64,000 bases of DNA from Siphonodentalium dalli (taxonomy: Eukaryota; Mollusca; Scaphopoda; Gadilida; Siphonodentaliidae). The first letter of the stretch is position 1, and every line of letters begins with the position of its first letter. This document shows positions 24,475 through 36,700 of this stretch, piece after piece. The notes below the pieces were generated by a model. The model saw only the letters and a list, made by a program, of their open reading frames with translations, was not told where the DNA came from and did not search any database. The stretch covers positions 215,903,982 through 215,967,981 of the forward strand of contig CP136063.1 in NCBI GenBank assembly GCA_032622095.1. Direction: 5' to 3'. Position numbers and translations under genes: made by a program.

Positions 24475-24726
24475 CAAGCCTTGAAATAGTGTGCCTGTCA
24501 TTTGCAGAATGAGGTCCCCAGAGGGTGAATTTAGTGATGCCACCCTGCATAGCGGGCTAGCATCACCAAATTCACCCTCTGGGAACCTCATTCTGCTGAG
24601 TTGTAAGCAGAATGAGGTCCCCAGAGGGTGAATTTGGTGATGCTAGCCCACTATGCGGGGTAGCATCACTAAATTCACCCTCTGGGGACCTCATTCTGCA
24701 AATGACACACACTATTTCAAGGTTTG
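24475..24726. repeat. Hairpin-in-palindrome repeat (GAATGAGGTCCCC family), full copy
   Basis: The whole block is a palindrome about its centre (tctgctgagttgtaagcaga). Each half is itself a hairpin: agaatgaggtccccagaggg ... tagc ... accctctggggacctcattc. Outer edges aagccttgaaatagtgtg / cacactatttcaaggtttg. Could extrude as a branched cruciform. Family unassigned. Confidence 0.8.
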
Positions 24727-25924
24727 TCATTTATATGATATTACTATTTCATACTGCCCCAAAGCGCTATGGTCTTAACTGCATCAGGTTTGATACACCA
24801 CCTACAATGTACTTGTAACTGAGTTTTCATATATTTCTGCTGCTGGAACCCATACATTTTTTGTAATCGACTAGATCAGATGTCAGGTCATCTGTGACTT
24901 CTGGCATTAATTTTGCTACTAAATATTGACATATTGACATCGGAATATGTCACATGCTGAGCTGAAATTTACAAAGCCACTGCTTAATGAGGCTGAATAT
25001 TGGTATTTTTGGCATAATTGTGATTAGTACTAAATTTGAGCACTTATTTATTAGAAAGTTTTGGCATATAGACTAAAACTCGTCCGGATGTCTGCCATTT
25101 TTCAATCTATTTTAAATTCTTTGCACATGAGTTAGATAAACGCTCTTTATCCATACCATATCACGAATAAACAAGCACGATTTATGTGTCGTGCTTAAGG
25201 GGAGTCAGGATCCAGAAACAAAATGAGAACCAGTATGTTACCAGATTTATTTTCCAGTTTATATTAATCTTTCCTAAGCCCGACATGTCAGAGAATTTAA
25301 TGCTAGAAATTACAGATATGCAGACTACAGATCTACCACTACCAGATTTGCGAAAAATTGTATGGGTAATTTGAGGACAACTTAAAATCGGCCGATATTC
25401 ACAAGCCTGCTTTTTTCATTTAATCATGGCATTTTGCAGCAGAATAAGAACACAAACAACACCATTCCTTAGACCTGCCATATGTTAGGTTTGCACCCCA
25501 AAATGCTCCTAATGATATTCGAGTTAGAATTTTTTCCTGCATCTATCACTAGGTCGATAAATACCAGAGCTACCTTAATACGAGCATTATATGTTCTAGA
25601 AAGATGCACTGAAGTCATAAAATATACACAATTCGAACACAATGTAAGGGTCCCCCATACAAGAACAGTATCTTTTGTATTTATCATAATACTGGAATCG
25701 GAAACAGAATGTTAGGAAAAAGGTAATTGCGTTATCTTAACATGAAATTATTAAAAAAATATATATATTTTCATATTTTGCGCACAAATATCGCAGAGGA
25801 TTTTTAATATGTGTTGTGAAAAAGGTGCCTGCACACTATGGACTTAATTTCAATTTTGTCTAGGTTGGGCCGTATTTCTCGTATTTTGACTGGAGGAGGA
25901 CTGGTATGCTGAATACATCTTTAA

Positions 25925-26358
25925 CCCTTTCAGTGCCAAGTCCGATTTTTGTATCAACAACCCATATACCCTGTGCCAATGCACCATAGGTCGCCTCGCA
26001 TATATAAGAGAATGCATTGGCCTAACAATTTTTCATCATTTGTTATTATTTTTTTAGAATTTTAATATTTTTTTCTTATATTCTTTATTAACAGACTTAT
26101 TTTGTAGGTTTAGTGCCAGGGAATCTTACGTTTTTCATGGGCATCAAACTTATTACTATGAATACTTGGTGATAGTTTTGAGTTATAACATGCCCCTAAG
26201 GTTTTATCCAGTTTGTTTTTAAATTCGCCATAGCATGCTTAAGCATACCCAAAAAAATTCAGCCAAAAAAAAAAAAAAAAATTTTTTTTATTTGTTTAGG
26301 GCCGATTTTACAGACCATAATTTAAGGCCGATAAGATCGGCCCCTGGCACTGAGAGGG
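25925..26358. mobile_element. TTAA-flanked piggyBac-type MITE (long copy)
   Basis: TTAA at 25921-25924 and 26359-26362. Left terminus ccctttcagtgccaagtccg; right terminus ends ...cccctggcactgagaggg. Core ccaatgcaccataggtcgcc ... tatataagagaatgcattgg as in copies at 33590 and 39566. About 434 bp, with a poly(A) run near 26265. Confidence 0.75.
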
Positions 26359-26559
26359 TTAATATCCATTCTTTACTAAATGCATTCTCCTTCAGTTATA
26401 CACTGGAATGGTCTATTTTTCACTTGGAGCAATGTTCAGGAAATATAAGCAGATGGAAGACAGACGAACAAATACATATACATGTAGTTCAGTCTTTGTA
26501 AACATACACACAGATTTTTATGGATACTGAGTCTATCATCCTATGTGAATAGTTTTTAG

Positions 26560-27250
26560 CTCACCTGAGACGAAGTCTCCGGTGGAGCTATAGTCATCAC
26601 TCCTCGTCCGTCGTCCGTCCGTCCGTCCGTCTGACCGTCCGTCCGTCCGTCCGTCCGTCCGTCCGTCAACAATCATCTTCTCGTCCCGAACCGTAAGACT
26701 TAACGTGTTCATATTTGGTGTGGATGTTCCCTAGGTGAATCACATTCAGATTTGTTCAAATGAGGTCACTGGGTCAAATAGTTGCGAAACAAGGGCCATA
26801 ACTCTATTCCTCCATAGTAATTCTTACAACAACTTCTTGTCCATAACCATTGGGCCAATTTAGCTAATATTTGGTATGGAGAGTCCTTGGGTGACTGGTG
26901 TTCAGATTTGTTCAAATGAGGTCACCCGGTCAATTAGTTGAGAAACCAGGGCCATAACTCATAGTGATTCTTACAATGACTTCTTCTAAAAAAATATTTG
27001 GCCGATTTAGCTTATATTTGGTACAGATATACCTTGGGTGACTGGGGTTCAGATTTGTTCAAATGAGGTCACTGGGTCAAATAGGGGCAGAGCCAGGGAC
27101 ATAACTTTAAAAACAAAAAATTTAATTTTTGCATTTTGACCTTTAATTTTTGTTTAGGACACATCACAGCCTCATATTTCTTACCTAGATTTTTCTTAGC
27201 ATGTTCTTCATCTGTATGGATTTTGGTATTGTTTATTTAACCCCTTCCAC
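26560..27250. repeat. Dispersed repeat headed by gctcacctgagacgaagtct and CGTC-CGTC microsatellite
   Basis: The head is an inverted motif plus (cgtc)n at about 26598-26667. Three or so approximately 130-bp tandem units of catatttggtgtggatgttc ... tcagatttgttcaaatgagg ... gggccataactc follow. This style is common in bivalve genomes. Non-coding. Confidence 0.7.
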
Positions 27251-27599
27251 TCTTGTTTTGATATAGAATTCATCCAAGACAGGATTACTCAAACATTTTT
27301 CATCTGATCAACACCAAATTTGGTATATGAATTTTTGACGCTTATATACAGATCAAGTTAAAATATGGGTTTGATCCGATATATTTTAACAGAGTTATGG
27401 CCCTTTATAATTCACACCCCTTTGCTATGCACTATTAATTTTTAAGAGGACACTCTAGCCTGTATTATTGAAAAAGCCAATTTATCATAGTGTGGTCACC
27501 CGATCCTCTTGCTGAATACTGCTTGCTTCAGACCAGTTTATCATCTGTCATTACAAGACATGACATTAGCTAAACAACTACCAGAGTCTACAAGGAATA

Positions 27600-29060
27600 G
27601 TCCATTGTTCATTTCTCCAAGCCTGGACATAGTGTGTCTGACATTTGCAGAATGAAGTCCCCAGATGGTGAATTTAGTGTTGCTACCCCATACAACAGGC
27701 TAGCATCACCAAATACACCTCAATTACCTTATTCTGCTTAGGCCTCATCTTCTGGGACAATTTGTTTTAAAACTTTTTTTAAAATTTGAAAAAAAGTGAC
27801 ACCATTATATATAACATCTGCAGAGTTATGAAACTTTACTCTTTAATGAAATTATGGAAACATTCCACCCTCCCCCACCCACCCCCTCCCATATGGCCCA
27901 GGGCCAACCCTGCCATCAACCAACATCCCTTCCAAGCCATATCACCTCTCAATTTAATACAAAATTTGCCATATATGTTAATTATATAAACTGGCCAGAT
28001 GACATGTATTATTCTAATCTAAACATATCTGTAGCAATTTAATGACTGACATTCAATGATACTGTGAATGGCTTTGATTTCTTCAAGTCTGGAAATAGTG
28101 TGTCTGACATTTACATAGTGAGGTCCCCAGATTGTGAATTTAGTGTTGCTATTCCATACAGCATGCTAGCATCACCAAATACACCTGCCAGGGACCTAAT
28201 TCTGCTTAGTCCTCATCTTCTTGGAAGTATCCTAAGTATCAAATTGACAGTTTGATTTAGTCACTTTTTCCACCTGTTCAGTTTCAATGTCCCCCTAATT
28301 TGCAGAAGATAAAATGCATAATTGAGGTGCTCAATGGGTGTGTATCACCAACTTCAACTGTAGGACTTCAATCTGTTCCTTGGTTTTATTGGCCATTGAG
28401 GCCTAATCAGATTGAGGATGAATTTGGTGATGCTAGCCTGCCTTACAGAATATTGTCATTAAATCCACATTTTTGGGGACCTAATTCTGCAAATGTCAGA
28501 CATACTAAATTCAGGTTTGGCCATTTCATATTATTGTTTTAATCACCACTTATCCAGATGAAATCATACGACTAATATTCAAAGAAAAATGGGGGGGGGG
28601 GGGGGGGTATATATTGGATTAAATTTGTCTTCTATCTGGCATTTGCAGAATGAGGTCCCCAGAGGGTGAATTTAGTTATGCTACCCTGCACAGCAGTCTA
28701 GCATCACCAAATACACCAGCCAGGGTCCTCATTCTGCTTAGGCCTCATCTTCTGGGAAGTATATAGGCACTTAAATTGACATTTTTACTTACTTTAGCCC
28801 TTCTGTTTAGTTTCTATATCCCCTAATTTGTGAATATAAAATGCATAATTGAGGTGCCCAATGGGTGCACATCACCAACTTTAACTGGAGAACTTCAATC
28901 TAATGCTATGTCTCCCATAGCAGTTGAGGCATACACAGAATGAGGTCCCCAGAGGGTGAATTTGGTGATGCTAGCCCGCATTGCAGGATTGTGTCATTAA
29001 ATTCACCCTTTGGGGACCTCATTCTGCAAATGTCAGACACTATGTTCACGCTTGTCTGTT
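27600..29060. repeat. Cluster of degraded GAATGAGGTCCCC-family units
   Basis: At least four units (about 27630-27750, 28085-28215, 28420-28520, 28645-29050) with gaatgaggtccccaga...gtgatgcta...ggacctcattctg hairpins. They are linked by ...gcctcatcttctgggaagta... spacers. Includes an 18-base G run at about 28591-28608. Confidence 0.65.
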
Positions 29061-29149
29061 AGAATATTATGTTCTTAACCACCAGTATCCAGTTGAACTC
29101 ATTATACCCTGATTTTGCAAAGAAAACTTGGGGGGGTATATTGGATTGA

Positions 29150-30150
29150 ATTTGTCAGTCTCTATGTCTGACTGTTCTCCCATCCATCCATCTGTCATTA
29201 TGTCTCTATCCGTCCATCAATTGTTTTCTTCTCCAGATACATATTAAAGACCAAATGGGTTTATATATTTAGGTGTGGATGTTCCCCAGGTGACTCACAT
29301 TCAGATTTGTTCAAATGAGTTCATCAGGTCAAATATGTGAGAAGTCAGGGCCATAACTCTTTCCTTCCATAGTAATTCTTAAAACAATTTCTTCTCAAGA
29401 ACCATCTGGACTATTTAGATTATGTTTGGTATGGATGGTCCTTCGGTGACTGGGTTTAGATTTTTTCAGATTTGGGGTCATTTTAGGAAAATCAGTTCAG
29501 TTCAACTCTTAAAATCTAATGTCTGAAATTACCAAATGAATGGATCTCATAGATGGGGATTCACGTTTGTTCAAATAGGGGCGGAGATAAGAGATTTAAT
29601 TATCAAACAGCCACCCTACCTGTGCTCCGGCGGAGCTATAGTCATCACTCCTCGTCCGTCTATCGTCTGTCCGTCCATCCGTCCGACAACAATTATTTGA
29701 ACATCTTCTCCTCTGGAACCATAATACCAAATGGGTTCATATTTGGTGTGGATGTTCCCTAGGTGATTCTCATTCAGATTTGTTCAAATGCGGTCACTGG
29801 GTCAAATAGTTGCGAAGCCAGGGCCATAACTCTTTCCCACCATAGTAATTCTTTTAAACATCTTCAGAACAATAAGACCGAATGGTTTCATATTTGGTGT
29901 GAATGTTCCCTAGGTGACTCACATTCAGATTTGTTCAAATGAGTTTACTTGAAATAGTTGCGAAGCCAGGGCCATAACTCTTTCCCTCCATAGTATTCTT
30001 AAAGTGACTTCTTCTCAAATACCATCAGGCTATATGGGTTCATATTTGGTATGAAGGATCCTTGGGTGACTGGGGTTCAGATTTGTTCAAATCAGGTCAC
30101 TGGGTCAAATGTGGGCGGGGCCAGGGACATAACTCCAAATTTGTTGTTTT
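29150..30150. repeat. Two more copies of the cgtc-headed tandem repeat
   Basis: Units resume at about 29265-29500. A new head, ctccggcggagctatagtca ... cgtccgtc, lies at about 29630, followed by three units to 30140 with the same ttcaaatgaggtcactgggt and gccataactc phrases. Confidence 0.65.
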
Positions 30151-30314
30151 AGATTTAACTCTTTAGATATCTACTTCTTTTAAAGTGATTATGAAAAGTT
30201 CTGACTGTTGTGGTCTCCAGAGTCCCAGTCTTATCAGTCTTTGCAGTCTGGTGAGCGACCCCACAGTCATTGACTGTCTTGTTTTATTGGACTCCTTTAT
30301 CTTGGTGCTATGAA

Positions 30315-30475
30315 TAGTGAGTTCTGATTGGTGCAACTGACGTGGAATCCCGGGGTTGGGAAATGAAAACTCTACTCAAGGTCATCATACCGACTACTAA
30401 TATTTTTTATGTAGTTTACTCCAGACTGCAGTAGTTCAAGTGCAGAAAGATTCATAATCATTCGCGGGAAATGTT
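30315..30475 (+). promoter_or_regulatory. Weak candidate proximal promoter of the RNF144A-like gene
   Basis: About 100-250 bp before the start-codon exon lie an inverted CCAAT box (GATTGG, 30326-30331), a CRE-half-like TGACGTGG (30338-30345) and an E2F-like TTCGCGGGAAA (30461-30471). The acceptor-like tttag just before the ATG argues instead for an upstream non-coding exon. Both could be true with alternative first exons. Position and motifs only. Confidence 0.25.
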
Positions 30476-30577
30476 AAGATGATAAGTACATGTACCTGAA
30501 CATTTCCTAAGAAACTACTTTTCAGTAAATATTTAGTAAAACTATTAATAATTAGTACATTCTCTTCATTTTTAGGC

Positions 30578-30715
30578 ATGGCTACATACTTGTCCAGCAA
30601 GAATTCTGTTGACTTGGCCATTGACCCTCTCATATCATGTAAACTATGTCTATCTGAGTATCCGATCTGTGACATGTATGAGCTACACGATTGCAAATGT
30701 CTCTATTGTAAAGAA
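30578..30715 (+). CDS. RNF144A: RNF144A-like coding exon 1: start and RING1 first half
   Basis: An acceptor (cttcatttttag) ends at 30575, two bases before the ATG at 30578, so at least one upstream non-coding exon is implied if that acceptor is used. The exon encodes 46 residues, including [19 protein letters not shown], which aligns with the RNF144 N-terminus, and the RING1 pairs C21/C24 and C39/C41. Donor gtgagt at 30716, phase 0. Confidence 0.92.
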
Positions 30716-33700
30716 GTGAGTATTATTATATTGATGTTTGAAGAATAGTGTCATTTGTGTCAACACGCCTATAAATACATGTAGTGTGTATCACGTATTT
30801 AGAATGAGATCCCCAGAAGGTGAATTTAGTGATGCTACACCTCACATTGGGCTAGCATCACCAAATTTACCCTCTGGGGATCTCATTCTGCTTATGCCTC
30901 ATCTTCTGGGAAGTATCTATAGTCTCAAATTAACATTGTTTTTTGTTACTTTTTCCCTTCTGATCAGTTTTTATATCCCATAATTTGCAGAAGATAAAAT
31001 GTATAATTGAGGTGACTGATGGGTGAACTTCACAAACTTCAATTGGGAAACTTCTACTTTTGATGTTATGTCTCCCATAGCAGTTGAGGCCTAAGAAGAA
31101 TGAGGTTTCCAGAGGGTGAATTTGGTGATGCCAGCCCACCGTGTGGGACAGCATCACTAAATTCACCATCTGGGGACCTCATTCTGCAAATGTCAGACAC
31201 ACTATTTCCAGACTTGTTTATGTTAACCTGCTGATTTTGGACTTGTGGGTTACATGTAGCAGTATAGGTTTCCTCCAGAAATGTAGGCAAAATGTACGCC
31301 CTCCTTTGGGGCGAAATGATGCTGTTAAGAAAATTTGTAATTATTTTGATCAAATTGCCATTTTCAAGGTCTTTGGAAAGTCTAATTGATTCAAGACGCT
31401 GCCATTTTCCTGTATTCTGTCATTTTCTGGTCAATTATTACTTTGCACATACATGTATATCAAAATGATCAACTAGCATGGGAACCTGCGAAGTTCGCGC
31501 CTTCAATTTTTTTCGGTTGGACTCATTTTGGTTGAGTTATTGCCCTTTTTCGACTTAGAATCGTACATCCTGGGACGTATCTTTTGTCCAAGCCTGTATT
31601 TCATCACTTTCCAGTCAATTTTTTTTAAACTTGGCACATATGTCAACCAGCATGGGAACCTGCACACCTGCGGTATTTAGTTAAGTCTAATTCATTTTGG
31701 CGGAGTTATTGTCATTTTATTTTAGATTTTTTTTACCCTTTTTTTGACACATTGAAGTTTTGTAACATATACCTGTATAGTGAATATGCACTTTGTGTTA
31801 TATTGGTGTAATCAATTTAGCCTACAGTTTGTACTATTGGGATCTGAAACCCATAAATCCTTCAAAACTGCCACCTTCGTTGGGTACATTTCGGTCGGCG
31901 ACCTTTTATTAAGTTATGTTTGGGGTACTTGGAGCTTTCATTTAAAGATACGGATGGCCCTCACATTCAGTATTGTTTTTAAAATAGTCACATTCATTAA
32001 AACCAATATATAAAACAAAGAATATTAAAATATAGACAGATTTTGTTCGAATTCCAATCATAAATATCGCATACATGTAGATAGCATGTTATTGTCAAGA
32101 ATGCACACATTGTTAGTAAACAAAAGCCATATCATGATACAGCACAGTGAGTAAAGAGTGTGTGATAATCAAAACACTCAACACCGGGGAGACACCGCTA
32201 CCAGGTATATATGAACTTTGGTTAAAATATTGAATCATTCTCATATGATTTTCATTGTGTGATAGAATACTTGAAACTATTAATTTGAACCGTTCTCATA
32301 TGATTTTCATTGTGTGATAGAATACTTGAAGGTATTAAATTGAACCATTCTCATATGATTTTCATTGTGTGATAGAATACTTGAAACTATTAAATTGAAC
32401 CATTCTCATATGATTTTCATTGTGTGATAGAATACTTGATGGTATTAAATTGAACCATTCTCATATGATTTTCATTGTGTGATAGAATACTTGAAGGCAT
32501 TCAATTGAACCATTCTCATATGATTTTCATTGTGTGATAGAATACTTGAAGGCATTCAATTGAACCATTCTCATATGATTTTCAGTGTGTGATAGAATAT
32601 CTGAAGGTTTTGGTCGCGGAGGGAATGGTGTCACCAATAACATGTCCAGATGCACAATGTAGAAAGCAAGGAAAGCTAGACGCAAAAGAGGTTAGTGAAT
32701 TTATGTTCTTATATTCTTATGGCTTGTTGCCATTCATCGGAAAGCTCTCAGTGCATGCTTTTGACTGCCTGTAGCATTAGGACATCAGACATTCAGGTGT
32801 CAAATACATTCCTAGGCTAAGGCCACACAGAGTAAATTTTCCGTTCTCAGGCCTATGAGCGGGGTCTCGAAACTCTGTGCATGCAATCTTGTTATTCGTG
32901 TTTGATATGTCAAGAATTGTTTTTTATCAGTATCAGTACAAAATAATTGCAGTGAATTTTTATACAAACTAGCGTGGAACTGAGATAAACACGGTTGGGA
33001 ATCACGTGGTTTCTAGGTTGGTGAGTACCACGCATTCAAAATGTGCAAACTCACAAAAACATAATATAAGAGGAATTGTCACAAAACATTTTGACTGTTA
33101 CGAACATATGCTAGTTTATTTTTAAAACAAGTTGATACCTTATTTGTTTGGAAATACTCAGTAGTTTTCTATAACATTCTGACCAAAGTTGCCAGTCGGA
33201 GGGTCGTGGAATACACAAGTCCATACATCTAGGAGAATCCTTCGACTGACAACTTTAGTCAGAATGTTAGAGCAAACAAGTATGAGTTTGGGCTCAAATA
33301 AGGTGTCAGCTTGTTTGAAAAATAGTACAGTGTATGCTCGTAGCTGCCAAAATACTATGTAATATATCATTATCCTAGGTTATAATAATAATAATAATAC
33401 AGTTTATAGCCACGGATCCACGATATGTGCTCTCGGGCTTTACACAAAAATAATATATATCATACAAATAGCATGTTAACGTGCAAACATAATACATAGA
33501 GCTGTACCGGTAGTGACGAATTGGCATCTGAGGTTGAATTATTGACACTGTGTGTGACCGAATGCCCTTTTGAACAAGTGACACTTTAACCCTTTCAGTG
33601 CCAGGGGCCGATCTCATCGGCCCTAATTTACGGTCTGTAAAATCGGCCCTAAAAAAAAAAAAAAAAAAAAAAAAGAGAGTAGAATATAAGAAAAAATTAT

Positions 33701-36700
33701 TAAAATTGTAAAAAATAATAACAAATGATGAAAAATTGTCAGGCCAATGCATTCTCTTATATATGCGAGACGACCTATGGTCGACTCACATATATAAGAG
33801 AATGCATTGGCACAGGGTATATGGGTTGATAGTTGATACAAAAATCGGACCTGGCACTGAAAGGGTTAACCCTTTAACCGTCCATTTAATTTAGATATAT
33901 TACATAAATTAATGTAAATTATGGCTGATATTGTAGTGCATGTGTTTGTTGTCAAATGTATGGATGGTGACACAATTATGAAATCTATGTTACATATAAG
34001 TCAATAGTCATTTTCAGATGGTGGGTCGGTTATGTGGGGGTGTCTTTCCTTAGCAACCATGAGCCCGTTGCTAGGCACATATCTGGCATTGAAAATACTA
34101 AATTTCGGCCTATTTTTGGACTGAATATGACTTGGACGTGCCTAATATAACACAATTGAAGACCAAATCATAATTTGATGACCCCCTATAGTATTGGATA
34201 CATACATTATTATTATTATTACTATATATTAGTATTGTTATTGGTATATGCATGTGGCAATGTACATGTAGGTATCATTACTTCGTAACCGTTGCTATGC
34301 ACCAAAATGTCATTGGAAAATACTAGAATTTTCATATTTTTTGTGAAAATACATTAATGTAGTATATATTTGATCACTACTGATGCTATGGAAATATGGG
34401 CATATGGTTTGTGTCGAAGATCCATGCAGTAAGATGATAATATCAGTCTTGCCATTTATACATGTACTAACTAGTACATTTTGTTATCTCAATGGAGGAT
34501 TTGCTTTGTGATTACTGATATAAATCCCAATACATATACCTAGTACCTGTAACATACATGCATGATACATTGTAGATTGCACTAGTAACATACTAAAATA
34601 TCCTACAATAAGCCTAGACATATGTAGATGTATGCTGTCAGGCAGCATGTATCTACATGTATCTAGGTTTATTGTAGGATACATGTTTTACAGTATGTTA
34701 CAAGGCAGCAGCATGCATATATATTCTCTTACATGCCTAATAATTGTGATGACCCAATAATAGAGATGGTGGAATTATAGGCTGAAATTAATATTTGTGA
34801 TGTCACTATTATTAGGCATGTAGGAGTATATATAGACATATTACATGGTATGCATCATACTGGTACCAGTATAATAGAAACATTTGTATCATATGTAAGT
34901 ACAGTACTACAAAGTCTACAATTTGAACCAAGAAGTTCCCCTCCAGTAATTGAGAGTGTTGTTGTTTTATATTTTTATTCAGATCATAATAGATTATACA
35001 TTCAAATGGCATAGTTTGTAGTCCTTAATAGCGTGGTAACGTTCAAAACACACCACAGGGCAGAGAGCAACATTACACTTCATACACGTGAATGACGTTT
35101 GTTTTCGGCTACCTGACACTGACCTATCAGAACAAACCACACAATCTGGTCTTCGACCTGTTGATGCATATCCAGGGAAATGACGTTCCGTCAGCCTCGA
35201 TGGAATATCCGGATATGACAACAAACCGGAAGTTTACATAATTTCCATTTCACAGACGTCATTTAGATTCCGTTACAGACCAGTACAAGTCATTCTGATT
35301 CTGTTACAGACCACTTGCTAGTGTGATAGAGTCAATAGAATACCGCAATAGACATGCGACGTGGACGGTTAAAGGGTTAAAACTGATTTAAATTGATCAA
35401 TGGGTTGCAGAGCTTTAAGGTGGTCTGGCAATAAATTCCAGAGCCTGGGACCGGCCATGGAAAATGCGCGGTCGCCGCATGTTTTTAGATTACCAGGAGT
35501 ATGTATCAACAAGTTCGACTTTGCAGACCTAAGTGGTCTAGGTGGTTGATAATGTGCAACGATATCGGATAGGTAAGATGGTGCCAAGCCATTTAGACAC
35601 TTGTATACGATTAATATTGTTTTGAAATGAACTCTTTCCTCGATCGGAAGCCAATGCAGTTTATACAGTATAGGAGTTATATGGTCAAATGTTTTGGTTT
35701 TTGTGACAAGCCTAGCCGCACAATTTTGAATGACCTGGAGCTTGTGCAACAAAGACTTGTTGCAACCAAGGAGCAGGGCATTACAATAATCGATGTGGCT
35801 TGTTACAAATGCATTGACAAGTTGTTTTGTCGTCTCCATGTCAATCACGTTTCGCACCCTGCTTATATTTCTCAGATGGTGATATTACCTTTTTCCTCGT
35901 TTCTAGTCACATTTGCTATCACCTCGGCCATTTTGAATGTGTGAAACTCAACTCGAAGCCACAGGATTCCCCACCACGATAAAACAACCCTGATTCCAAG
36001 TTAAGATTTCCGACTGATTATTTCAATTTCTATTAATTAGTAATTTAGTAATTACTATTATCAAGCATGTGTTAGAAACATGAGGAATACAGTATTGCCC
36101 TAAATAATCAACTCCTTAACCACAGCAGAATTATGGGTAATTTTTCAGGATTTCTCACAGAGCTTTCCGATGAATGGCAACAAGCCATATTTCCGACTAA
36201 ATCCTGAAAAATTACCCATAATTCTGCTGTGGTTAAGGAGTCGATTATTTAGAGCATTACTGTAGGACTTCATTCTCAGTAAAAAATGTGTCAGTGATAC
36301 TTGATTGTGTGATTTTGGATGAAATAAATCACACAAATCTATCAATAAACTTTATACGGACATCTGTTAGAGAAAATATTGGCCACGGACAAGTCTGCAA
36401 ATAGTGTGTCTGTCATTTGCAGAATGAGGTCCCCAGACACTGCCCCAGAGGGTGAATTTTGTGATGCTATCCTACATAGCTGGCTAGCATCATGTGAATG
36501 ATGGGTGAATGTCACCAACTTAAACTGGGAAACTTCAATCTGATCCTAGGTCTCTCATAGAAGTTGAGGCCTAAGCAGAATGAGGTTCTCCGAGTGTAAA
36601 TTTGGTGACGCTATTTGCAGGCTTGGCCAAGGGCAACGGAATTTAGACCCGAAGCTATCCGATGCAGAGGTTGAATGCTTCGTTGACGTGTGCCCTAGAA

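Larger units (their letters stand above)
18041..30577. other. Region between the divergent genes
   Basis: A 12.5-kb interval with the long inverted repeat (18378-22030), hAT copy 1, foldback MITE 23507, hairpin-in-palindrome 24475, TTAA MITE 25925 and cgtc-headed repeats (26560-27250, 29150-30150), interleaved with GAATGAGG units. 23720-24470 and 24730-25920 show nothing recognisable. Non-coding 5' exons of the RNF144A-like gene may lie here, but I could not place them. Confidence 0.45.
33382..35884 (-). mobile_element. 5'-truncated non-LTR retrotransposon (LINE), split by nested insertions
   Basis: The minus frame begins [20 protein letters not shown] and includes [34 protein letters not shown] and [14 protein letters not shown], the C-terminal end of a CR1/Jockey-type reverse transcriptase. 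Removing 33590-35380 (the two TTAA elements plus one TTAA) joins FKSVLK directly to CHLFKRAFG and a stop, the usual LINE C-terminus. The 3' end closes with a short (ATT)n tail at 33381-33399. Confidence 0.87.

Noticed and set aside
35627-35944. 105-codon plus-strand ORF
   Set aside because: Antisense shadow of the LINE reverse-transcriptase fragment.
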